The translations under genes and the position numbers were made by a program. Positions 7,328 to 12,752 of a stretch of DNA of 12,752 bases are shown here, one piece after another (the stretch's first letter is position 1; each line of letters starts with the position of its first letter). Location of the stretch: the NCBI GenBank assembly GCA_024762915.1, contig JANTGL010000046.1, forward strand, positions 1 through 12,752, written 5' to 3'. The notes under the pieces are model-generated. The model worked only from the letters and a program-made list of their open reading frames with translations, was not told the DNA's origin and ran no database searches. This stretch comes from Bacteroidales bacterium (GTDB taxonomy: Bacteria; Bacteroidota; Bacteroidia; Bacteroidales; JAADGE01).

Positions 7328-8077
7328 ATGAATGTTAAAGAAAAAATATTAAAAAATAAACTTCCGCTTCATATTGCAATCATTATGGACGGAAACGGGA
7401 GATGGGCAAAAAAGAAAGGGAACAGGCGAATTTTTGGTCATAAAAGCGGGGTTAAAGCTGTTAAAGAAACCGTTGAAGCTGCCGGAGAAATCGGCATTAA
7501 ATATTTAACGCTTTATGCATTTTCTACTGAAAATTGGAATCGTCCGAAAGTTGAAGTTGATGCCTTAATGTCACTTTTCATTTCAGCCGTGAAAAATGAA
7601 ACTGAAAATCTCATAAAGAATAATGTTCGAATGAAAGCAATCGGTAATCTTGAGACTCTTCCGAATTCAGTCCTTGAAAACCTGAATGAAATTATTGACA
7701 AAACAAAAGATAACACCGGTTTAACCTTAATTCTGGCTTTAAGTTACAGTTCCAGACAAGAAATTACAAATGCAGTAACAAAAATCACCAAAAAAATTAC
7801 ATCCGGTGAAATATCAATTGAAAACATCAACGAAGAAATAATATCCGACCATTTATATACCAATGAATTTCCTGATCCTGAGCTGCTTATCAGAACAAGC
7901 GGAGAGTTCCGAATCAGCAATTTTCTTTTGTGGCAAATATCTTATTCCGAACTTTATTTTACCGATACGCTCTGGCCTGATTTTTCCAAAGAAGACTTTT
8001 TTAATGCCGTTTATAATTTCCAACAACGAGAAAGACGTTTCGGAAAAACATCCGAGCAATTACCGGATAAAAAATAA
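7328..8077 (+). CDS. uppS: Isoprenyl transferase / undecaprenyl diphosphate synthase
   Basis: This 249-residue cytoplasmic cis-prenyltransferase condenses isopentenyl diphosphate with farnesyl diphosphate. The product is the C55 lipid carrier precursor used for peptidoglycan and surface polysaccharides. Motifs from the chosen start: HIAIIMDGNGRWAK (15-28) with catalytic Asp21 and substrate-binding Asn23, Arg25 and Trp26; FSTENW in the second conserved region; and RTSGEFRISNFLLWQ followed by SELYF near the C-terminus, which binds the diphosphate and Mg2+. ATG at 7328 is preferred over an in-frame GTG at 7304, because the family normally begins about 10-15 residues before the HIAIIMDGNGRW motif. 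It follows porG by 42 bases with no terminator, so the two are probably co-transcribed. Confidence 0.96.
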   Translation: MNVKEKILKNKLPLHIAIIMDGNGRWAKKKGNRRIFGHKSGVKAVKETVEAAGEIGIKYLTLYAFSTENWNRPKVEVDALMSLFISAVKNETENLIKNNVRMKAIGNLETLPNSVLENLNEIIDKTKDNTGLTLILALSYSSRQEITNAVTKITKKITSGEISIENINEEIISDHLYTNEFPDPELLIRTSGEFRISNFLLWQISYSELYFTDTLWPDFSKEDFFNAVYNFQQRERRFGKTSEQLPDKK

Positions 8078-8098
8078 TTCGTATTTTTAATACAATTC

Positions 8099-8131
8099 AT
8101 TTGTTTTCAAATCTTCTATTTGAAAACAAAT
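8099..8131. promoter_or_regulatory. Double-dyad inverted repeat at the bamA promoter
   Basis: ATTTGTTTTCAAAT (8099-8112) and ATTTGAAAACAAAT (8118-8131) are perfect 14-bp reverse complements separated by CTTCT. Each arm is itself a dyad of the form ATTTG-N4-CAAAT, so there are four half-sites, with dyad centres 19 bp apart. The right arm ends 2 bases before the -7 element of bamA and the whole structure covers the expected -33 region. That placement suits an operator. As RNA it would make a 14-bp stem with a 5-base loop after uppS, but no T-run follows directly. Confidence 0.5.
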
Positions 8132-8133
8132 AT

Positions 8134-8141
8134 TATATTTG
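8134..8141 (+). promoter_or_regulatory. -7 promoter element for bamA
   Basis: TATATTTG is an exact TAnnTTTG match. It implies a 5' leader of about 75 bases before the preferred bamA ATG at 8220, or about 40 bases if the ATG at 8187 is used. The TTG inside it (8139) extends the bamA frame upstream but is almost certainly promoter, not start codon. Confidence 0.5.
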
Positions 8142-8219
8142 CAAAAATTTTATACTTATGTAACAATATGTCATAATAAACGTTTTATGACAGTTATACA
8201 AAATCGAAAATCAATCCTA

Positions 8220-10688
8220 ATGTTCAAAAAAGTAATTCTATCTCTGTTTCTTATTTCATTTTATATTTTAACCGGCTTTGCTCAAGAAGATTTTGACTAC
8301 GAAAATCCGCAAGAGTATGAAATTGCAGGCATCCAAACCAAGGGAATTCGGTATCTTGACAATACGGCATTAATCCATGTAACCGGTTTATCCGTCGGCC
8401 AAAAAGTAATGATTCCCGGTGATGATATAACATATGCAATAAAAAAACTGTGGGAACAAAAAATGTTTTCTGACGTAAAAATTTATTCCGTAAAAACAGA
8501 AGGGAATAAAATATGGTTAGAAATCAGTCTTGAAGAACGTCCTCGACTTTCGGAAGTTAAATACTACGGAATAAGAAATTCAGACCAAGAAGAACTTAAT
8601 GATAAACTGGATTTGGTTAAAGGAAGACAAATAACCCAAAATACACTTGTGCTTTCCGAAAATATAATCAAACAGTATTATGCAGATAAAGGTTTTTCCA
8701 AAACAAAAGTACGAATCTTTAAAAAACAAGATACAACTTATCAAAATGCCGTTATTTTAAATATTTATATTGATAAATTTAAAAAGACAAGAATTGAAAA
8801 CTTAACCATCGACGGAAATACTGTTTTTAAAATGTGGCGACTTAAATGGTTTAAAATAAAAGACACTAAAGAACGAAGATGGTACGGTTTATTCAAACCC
8901 TCAAAATATATTGAATCCAAATACGAAGATGATAAGAAAAAATTAATCGCGGCATATAATAAAGACGGCTACAGAGATGCAAAAATTGTCGTTGATTCTG
9001 TTTATGATGCAAATGACCGAAATTTAAACATATACATCAAAGTTGATGAAGGAAAACAATATTTTTTCAGAGACATTAAATGGATAGGTAATTCAATTTA
9101 TTCTACTGCATTATTGAATAAAAAATTACAGATTCAAAAAGGAGATATTTACAATCAGGAAAAATTAACCGACAGAATGACTGTTGATGCTGATGCCGTA
9201 GGTAATTTATACATGGATAACGGATATTTATTTTTTAACATAAGAGCTGTTGAAAAAAAAATTGAAAATGATTCGGTTGATATAGAACTCAGAATGTATG
9301 AAGGCCCGAAAGCTCGCATTAATAAAATTACGATAAAAGGGAATGACCGAACAAATGACAATGTCATTCGCAGAGAATTATATACCGTTCCCGGTGAACT
9401 TTTCAGCAAAAGTGATATTATAAGATCTGTCAGAGAACTCGCTACTTTAGGTCATTTCGACCCGGAACAAATTGTCCCTACTCCCATTCCTAATCCTTCA
9501 AACGGAACCGTTGACTTGGAATATTCTCTTGTTGAAAGAGGAAATGACCGAGTTGAAATTTCCGGCGGTTGGGGTGCAGGTATGCTTGTCGGTCGTTTAG
9601 GTTTAAGTTTTAATAATTTCTCTATTCAAAACATATTTGAGAAAAAAGCATGGCGACCGCTTCCTACCGGTGACGGACAAAAATTAAGTCTTAATGCTCA
9701 AACTAACGGTTCTGCCTACCAATATTACAGTGTTTCTTTTCAAGAACCTTGGTTAGGAGGTAAAAAACCAAACTCTTTATCTGTTTCTTTCTATTATAAT
9801 ATTCAAACGAATAAAACATATTATAACCTTCATCCCGAAAATCTTCAAACAGCAAAAGTCGCCGGAATTTCTGTCGGTTTCGGAAGAAGGTTAAAATGGC
9901 CCGATAATTATTTTACATTATATCACGCTTTGGGTTATCAACATTACAAATTAGATGACTGGGTCTATCGTTCGTATATAAGAGACATTACAAACGGGAA
10001 CTATAATAATATTACTATCAGTACAACATTTGGTCGGAACTCGGTTGACAACCCATTATATTCAAGAAGAGGATCTGAATTTTCACTGGGATTGGAATTA
10101 ACACCGCCATACTCTCTTTTCGGGAAAAAAGATTACTCGAATTTGACAGACCAAGAAAAATACAGATGGATTGAATACCATAAATGGACATTTAAAGCTC
10201 GTTGGTTCACCCAGATTTGGGGTGATTTGGTTTTTCATACAAAAACAGAATTCGGGTATCTCGGTTATTACAATAAGAAAATCGGTTATTCTCCTTTAGG
10301 CGGTTATCGTGTCGGAGGAAGCGGAATGGCTTATTATACATACGGTGTTGATATTGTTGGCTTAAGAGGTTACAAAGACGGGGAATTAACACCCGCAGAC
10401 GGAGCAAATATTTACACCAAATACACAATGGAATTAAGATATCCTGTCATTAACAGTGAAAGTGCCACAATATTTGCTTTAGCATTTGCTGAAGCCGGAA
10501 ATGCTTGGCATGACACAAAAACATTTAACCCTTTCGTAATGAAACGGTCGGCAGGTGTGGGTGTAAGAATTTTCTTACCGATGTTAGGACAATTAGGTTT
10601 TGACTGGGGATACGGATTCGATCCGCAACCCGGAGAAGTAGGCCCTCACGGAAGTGAATTCCATTTTACGATGGGACAACAGTTTTAA
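8220..10688 (+). CDS. bamA: Outer membrane protein assembly factor BamA (Omp85)
   Basis: This 822-residue outer-membrane protein is the central subunit that folds and inserts beta-barrel proteins. It has a signal peptide (1-22, ending TGFAQ). Periplasmic POTRA repeats fill about 36-440, the last starting near 365 with INKITIKGNDRT. They include the WRLKW...ERRWYGLFKPSKYIE stretch of the third repeat, which I recognise from other Bacteroidota BamA proteins. The 16-stranded barrel covers about 445-822. The Omp85 loop-6 motif appears as LRGY with Arg716, and the protein ends in phenylalanine (GQQF), the usual C-terminal barrel signal. ATG at 8220 is chosen because it begins exactly at the lysine/hydrophobic signal peptide. 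ATG at 8187 would add 11 residues, and the longer frame from 8139 starts inside the promoter core. Downstream skp genes encode the chaperones that deliver its substrates. Confidence 0.95.
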   Translation: MFKKVILSLFLISFYILTGFAQEDFDYENPQEYEIAGIQTKGIRYLDNTALIHVTGLSVGQKVMIPGDDITYAIKKLWEQKMFSDVKIYSVKTEGNKIWLEISLEERPRLSEVKYYGIRNSDQEELNDKLDLVKGRQITQNTLVLSENIIKQYYADKGFSKTKVRIFKKQDTTYQNAVILNIYIDKFKKTRIENLTIDGNTVFKMWRLKWFKIKDTKERRWYGLFKPSKYIESKYEDDKKKLIAAYNKDGYRDAKIVVDSVYDANDRNLNIYIKVDEGKQYFFRDIKWIGNSIYSTALLNKKLQIQKGDIYNQEKLTDRMTVDADAVGNLYMDNGYLFFNIRAVEKKIENDSVDIELRMYEGPKARINKITIKGNDRTNDNVIRRELYTVPGELFSKSDIIRSVRELATLGHFDPEQIVPTPIPNPSNGTVDLEYSLVERGNDRVEISGGWGAGMLVGRLGLSFNNFSIQNIFEKKAWRPLPTGDGQKLSLNAQTNGSAYQYYSVSFQEPWLGGKKPNSLSVSFYYNIQTNKTYYNLHPENLQTAKVAGISVGFGRRLKWPDNYFTLYHALGYQHYKLDDWVYRSYIRDITNGNYNNITISTTFGRNSVDNPLYSRRGSEFSLGLELTPPYSLFGKKDYSNLTDQEKYRWIEYHKWTFKARWFTQIWGDLVFHTKTEFGYLGYYNKKIGYSPLGGYRVGGSGMAYYTYGVDIVGLRGYKDGELTPADGANIYTKYTMELRYPVINSESATIFALAFAEAGNAWHDTKTFNPFVMKRSAGVGVRIFLPMLGQLGFDWGYGFDPQPGEVGPHGSEFHFTMGQQF

Positions 10689-10734
10689 TTAATTAACATT
10701 TAATTTTTTTGCACCATTTTTGTGTCTGTTAAAA

Positions 10735-10757
10735 TAAAAATACTCAATGTATTTTTA
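10735..10757 (+). repeat. Small inverted repeat between bamA and skp
   Basis: TAAAAATAC (10735-10743) and GTATTTTTA (10749-10757) pair over 9 bp around the loop TCAAT. The stem is almost all A-T and no T-run follows, so this is at best a weak terminator or attenuator. The rest of the 104-base gap shows no exact TAnnTTTG match, although TATTTTTA at 10750-10757 is one base off. Confidence 0.3.
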
Positions 10758-10792
10758 AACGTACAAGATGTTAAACTTTAAAATTTGAAAAA

Positions 10793-11302
10793 ATGAAAAA
10801 ATCAATCGTAACAGTAATTCTCGCAATCGTTTTTGCAATCCCTGCATTTTCTCAAAAAAATGCTTATGTTGATACCGAATACATTTTAAGTAAAATACCT
10901 GCTTATGAAAATGCTCAAACCAAATTAGATGAATATTCAAAAGGGTGGCAAAAAGAAGTTGAAGCAAAATACAAAGAAGTTGACAGTAAATACAAAAATT
11001 ATCAAACCGAAATTGCATTACTTTCAGCTGAAATGAAAAAACAAAGAGAAGATGAAATCATAAATCTTGAAAAAGAAGCCAATGATTTAAAAGAAAAATA
11101 TTTCGGGAATGAAGGAGAACTTTTCAATAAAAGAAAAGAACTCGTAAAACCCATACAGGATGAAGTTTATAATGCGATAAAAGAAATTGCCACTGAAGGA
11201 AATTACGGATTTATTTTTGACAAATCAGCCGATATGTCCTTAATTTATACAGATCCGAAATTTGATATCAGCGATGATATATTAAAAAAATTAGGATATT
11301 AA
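10793..11302 (+). CDS. skp: OmpH/Skp family periplasmic chaperone, first copy
   Basis: This 169-residue periplasmic protein should bind unfolded outer-membrane proteins and pass them to BamA. The signal peptide covers about 1-20 (ending PAFSQ). The mature protein begins with the strand KNAYVDTEYILSKIPAYENAQ typical of the family. A charged coiled-coil (about 45-120) rich in Lys and Glu follows, forming the tentacle helices of the trimer. The C-terminal strand region is GNYGFIFDKSADMSLIYTDP. Length matches Skp (about 160-170). It lies between bamA and a second, diverged copy 28 bases downstream, the normal arrangement in Bacteroidota. ATG at 10793 is the start that gives the signal peptide. 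Confidence 0.92.
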   Translation: MKKSIVTVILAIVFAIPAFSQKNAYVDTEYILSKIPAYENAQTKLDEYSKGWQKEVEAKYKEVDSKYKNYQTEIALLSAEMKKQREDEIINLEKEANDLKEKYFGNEGELFNKRKELVKPIQDEVYNAIKEIATEGNYGFIFDKSADMSLIYTDPKFDISDDILKKLGY

Positions 11303-11330
11303 TTAATAATTAAATTTAACACAAGAACAG

Positions 11331-11867
11331 ATGAAAAAGTTAATAGGATTAAGTATTGCTCTAATAGTATTTTCAGGTGCTTTCAGCAACCTTTCGGCAC
11401 AAAAAATTAAATTCGGATACACAAACTCACAAAAGTTAGTGGAAGAAATGCCTGAAACTAAGAAAGCTCAGGAAGAGTTAAAAGCATTAACTGAAAAACA
11501 TACAAAAAGATTTCAGGATATGCAAGCTGAATATCAAAAAAAATATCAAGAAGTTGTTGAAAACAGCCAATTGGTTGATGCCAGTCCTGAAAAATGGGAT
11601 GAATTAACAATGCAAGACAAGCAAGAAGAATTAATGAGCTTACAACAACGAATGCAAAAATATGAACAAAGTGCTCAAAAAGCCATCAATGATAAGCAAG
11701 TTGAATTATTAACTCCCATTACGGAAAAAGTTCAAAAAGCAATTAAAGACGTTGCTAAAGAAGGTGCTTATACAATGATTTTTGATGAATCAACATTGCT
11801 TTATATTTCAAAAACACAAGCAATTGATGTTACAGATGCAGTTAAGAAAAAAATTGCAGTCAAATAA
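11331..11867 (+). CDS. OmpH/Skp family periplasmic chaperone, second copy
   Basis: This 178-residue paralogue of the preceding chaperone should also be a periplasmic holdase for outer-membrane proteins. The signal peptide covers about 1-23 (ending NLSAQ). The N-terminal strand IKFGYTNSQKLVEEMPETKKAQ corresponds to AYVDTEYILSKIPAYENAQ in the first copy. A long Gln/Glu/Lys coiled-coil (about 45-125) follows. The closing block GAYTMIFDESTLLYISKTQAIDVTDAVKKKI parallels GNYGFIFDKSADMSLIYTDPKFDISDDILKKL. The first copy's coiled-coil is more Lys/Glu-rich and this one more Gln-rich, so the two may differ in clients or form mixed trimers; that is inference. The 28-base spacing suggests one transcript with the first copy, ending at the stem-loop at 11887. 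Confidence 0.9.
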   Translation: MKKLIGLSIALIVFSGAFSNLSAQKIKFGYTNSQKLVEEMPETKKAQEELKALTEKHTKRFQDMQAEYQKKYQEVVENSQLVDASPEKWDELTMQDKQEELMSLQQRMQKYEQSAQKAINDKQVELLTPITEKVQKAIKDVAKEGAYTMIFDESTLLYISKTQAIDVTDAVKKKIAVK

Positions 11868-11886
11868 ATATTTTTAAAATTTCATA

Positions 11887-11929
11887 TTAAACCTGCATTC
11901 TGTTAAAATTCTGACAAATGCAGGTTTAA
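11887..11929 (+). terminator. Stem-loop after the skp pair, overlapping the murI promoter
   Basis: TTAAACCTGCATT (11887-11899) and AATGCAGGTTTAA (11917-11929) are perfect 13-bp complements. Within the 17-base interval TGT/ACA can extend the stem after a one-base bulge. It follows the second skp gene by 19 bases and contains more G-C pairs than the other stems here, consistent with a terminator. However, the downstream tract is TTTAAATTTG, not a pure T-run. As DNA, the same dyad could serve as an operator for murI. Confidence 0.5.
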
Positions 11930-11934
11930 ATTTG
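11927..11934 (+). promoter_or_regulatory. -7 promoter element for murI
   Basis: TAAATTTG is an exact TAnnTTTG match ending only 6 bases before the murI ATG, so a transcript from it would be leaderless or nearly so. It overlaps the right arm of the preceding stem-loop. Confidence 0.4.
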
Positions 11935-11940
11935 TAATCA

Positions 11941-12750
11941 ATGCAACTGTCAAGTTCACAAGCAATCGGTATTTTTGATTCGGGAGCCGGCGGTTTAACC
12001 GTTGCTTCTGCAGTAAAAAAATTACTTCCGAATGAAAAAATTATTTATTTCGGTGATACGGCACATTTACCTTACGGAGATAAATCTTTTGAAACCGTTA
12101 AAAAATATGCGCTGCGAATCACTGATTTTTTACTTAAAAAAAACTGCAAACTTATATTAATTGCCTGCAACACGGCATCAGCAGCCGCATACGAAGCAGT
12201 TAAAGAAAAAGTAAAAGGCAAAGCTCTGGTACTGAATGTTATTGACCCTGCCACCGAATTTGTTGCCGAAAAAAAAGATCTTAAAAAAGTTGGTGTTATT
12301 GGTACTAAAGGAACTGTATCTGCCGGAATTTATACAAAAAAAATCAATCATATAAATGCAGAAAAAGAAGTTGTATCATTAGCAACTCCGTTGCTTGTTC
12401 CGCTGATCGAAGAAGGATTTATATACGATAATATCAGTAATGCGGTAATTAAAGAATATCTTTCAAACAAAAAACTGGAAAATATTGATGCTTTAATTTT
12501 AGCTTGTACACATTATCCGGTAATCAAAAATCAAATTCGCAAATTTTACAATTTCAAAACAAACGTAATTGATTCTTCTGAAGTTGTTGCACGAAAGCTA
12601 AAAGATGTATTGTCAGAAAATGAAATTCTGAATACAGAAAATAAAATTCCCGACCACGAATTCTTTGTTTCGGATTATACTGACTTTTTTGAAACTTTAG
12701 CAGAAATGTTTTTTGATGAAAAAATAAAACTTCAAAAAAAATATTTATAA
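11941..12750 (+). CDS. murI: Glutamate racemase
   Basis: This 269-residue cytoplasmic, cofactor-independent racemase converts L-glutamate to D-glutamate for the peptidoglycan stem peptide. The two-cysteine active site is complete: Cys76 in IACNTASA and Cys189 in ACTHYP, with His191 beside it. The N-terminal IGIFDSGAGGLTV (9-21) supplies Asp13, and YFGDTAHLPYG (40-50) and GVIGTKGTV (119-127) are the usual substrate-site segments. Length is normal for MurI (about 260-285) and the stop codon falls 2 bases before the window end, so the gene is complete. It closes the envelope cluster begun by porG. It appears to have its own promoter and to be separated from the skp genes by a stem-loop. Confidence 0.96.
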   Translation: MQLSSSQAIGIFDSGAGGLTVASAVKKLLPNEKIIYFGDTAHLPYGDKSFETVKKYALRITDFLLKKNCKLILIACNTASAAAYEAVKEKVKGKALVLNVIDPATEFVAEKKDLKKVGVIGTKGTVSAGIYTKKINHINAEKEVVSLATPLLVPLIEEGFIYDNISNAVIKEYLSNKKLENIDALILACTHYPVIKNQIRKFYNFKTNVIDSSEVVARKLKDVLSENEILNTENKIPDHEFFVSDYTDFFETLAEMFFDEKIKLQKKYL

Positions 12751-12752
12751 TC

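Noticed and set aside
8139..8219. Longer bamA reading frame beginning with TTG at 8139
   Set aside because: The TTG is part of the TATATTTG promoter core, and the extra 27 residues would precede a complete signal peptide that begins at ATG 8220.
1..12752. CRISPR array, tRNA or rRNA gene, insertion sequence, prophage or multi-gene defence island
   Set aside because: No regularly spaced repeats, cloverleaf-like segments, transposase or integrase motifs, or terminal inverted repeats were seen. Beyond the TumE-like pair, the genes are conserved housekeeping or envelope genes.

Overview
The window is an AT-rich stretch of a Bacteroidota (Bacteroidetes) chromosome. Two lines of evidence point there. 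First, the right half carries the gene order porG-like / porG / uppS / bamA / skp / skp / murI, an envelope-biogenesis cluster typical of that phylum. Second, six exact matches to the phylum's TAnnTTTG promoter core lie just upstream of start codons. The order within the phylum cannot be fixed from this sequence alone.

Left part (1-1623): a minus-strand M18 aminopeptidase is cut off by the window edge. It diverges across a 150-base promoter region from a small two-gene module. That module is an 88-residue antitoxin-like protein and an overlapping 112-residue TumE/DUF6516-type putative toxin.

Middle (1630-5481): a 930-residue cytoplasmic type I pullulanase starts only 6 bases after the toxin-like gene. 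It carries an apparent extra domain of about 140 residues inside its C-terminal beta-domain. A membrane-anchored family-2 glycosyltransferase follows with its own promoter and a poly-A(10) tract just inside the reading frame.

Right part (5623-12750): two tandem DUF6089 (PorG-type) outer-membrane proteins are separated by a perfect 16-bp stem-loop. They are followed by undecaprenyl diphosphate synthase, the Omp85 assembly protein BamA, two Skp/OmpH periplasmic chaperones and glutamate racemase. Together these genes make the lipid carrier for peptidoglycan and surface glycans, supply D-glutamate for peptidoglycan, and chaperone and insert outer-membrane beta-barrels. PorG links the set to type IX secretion. 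The intergenic regions here hold several strong inverted repeats: before porG, before bamA and before murI.

Most of the window is conserved housekeeping. The parts that deserve a second look are the toxin-like pair abutting pulA, the inserted pullulanase domain, the double dyad at the bamA promoter and the stem-loops placed 11 bases before the porG and murI starts. No RNA genes, insertion sequences or CRISPR arrays were seen.
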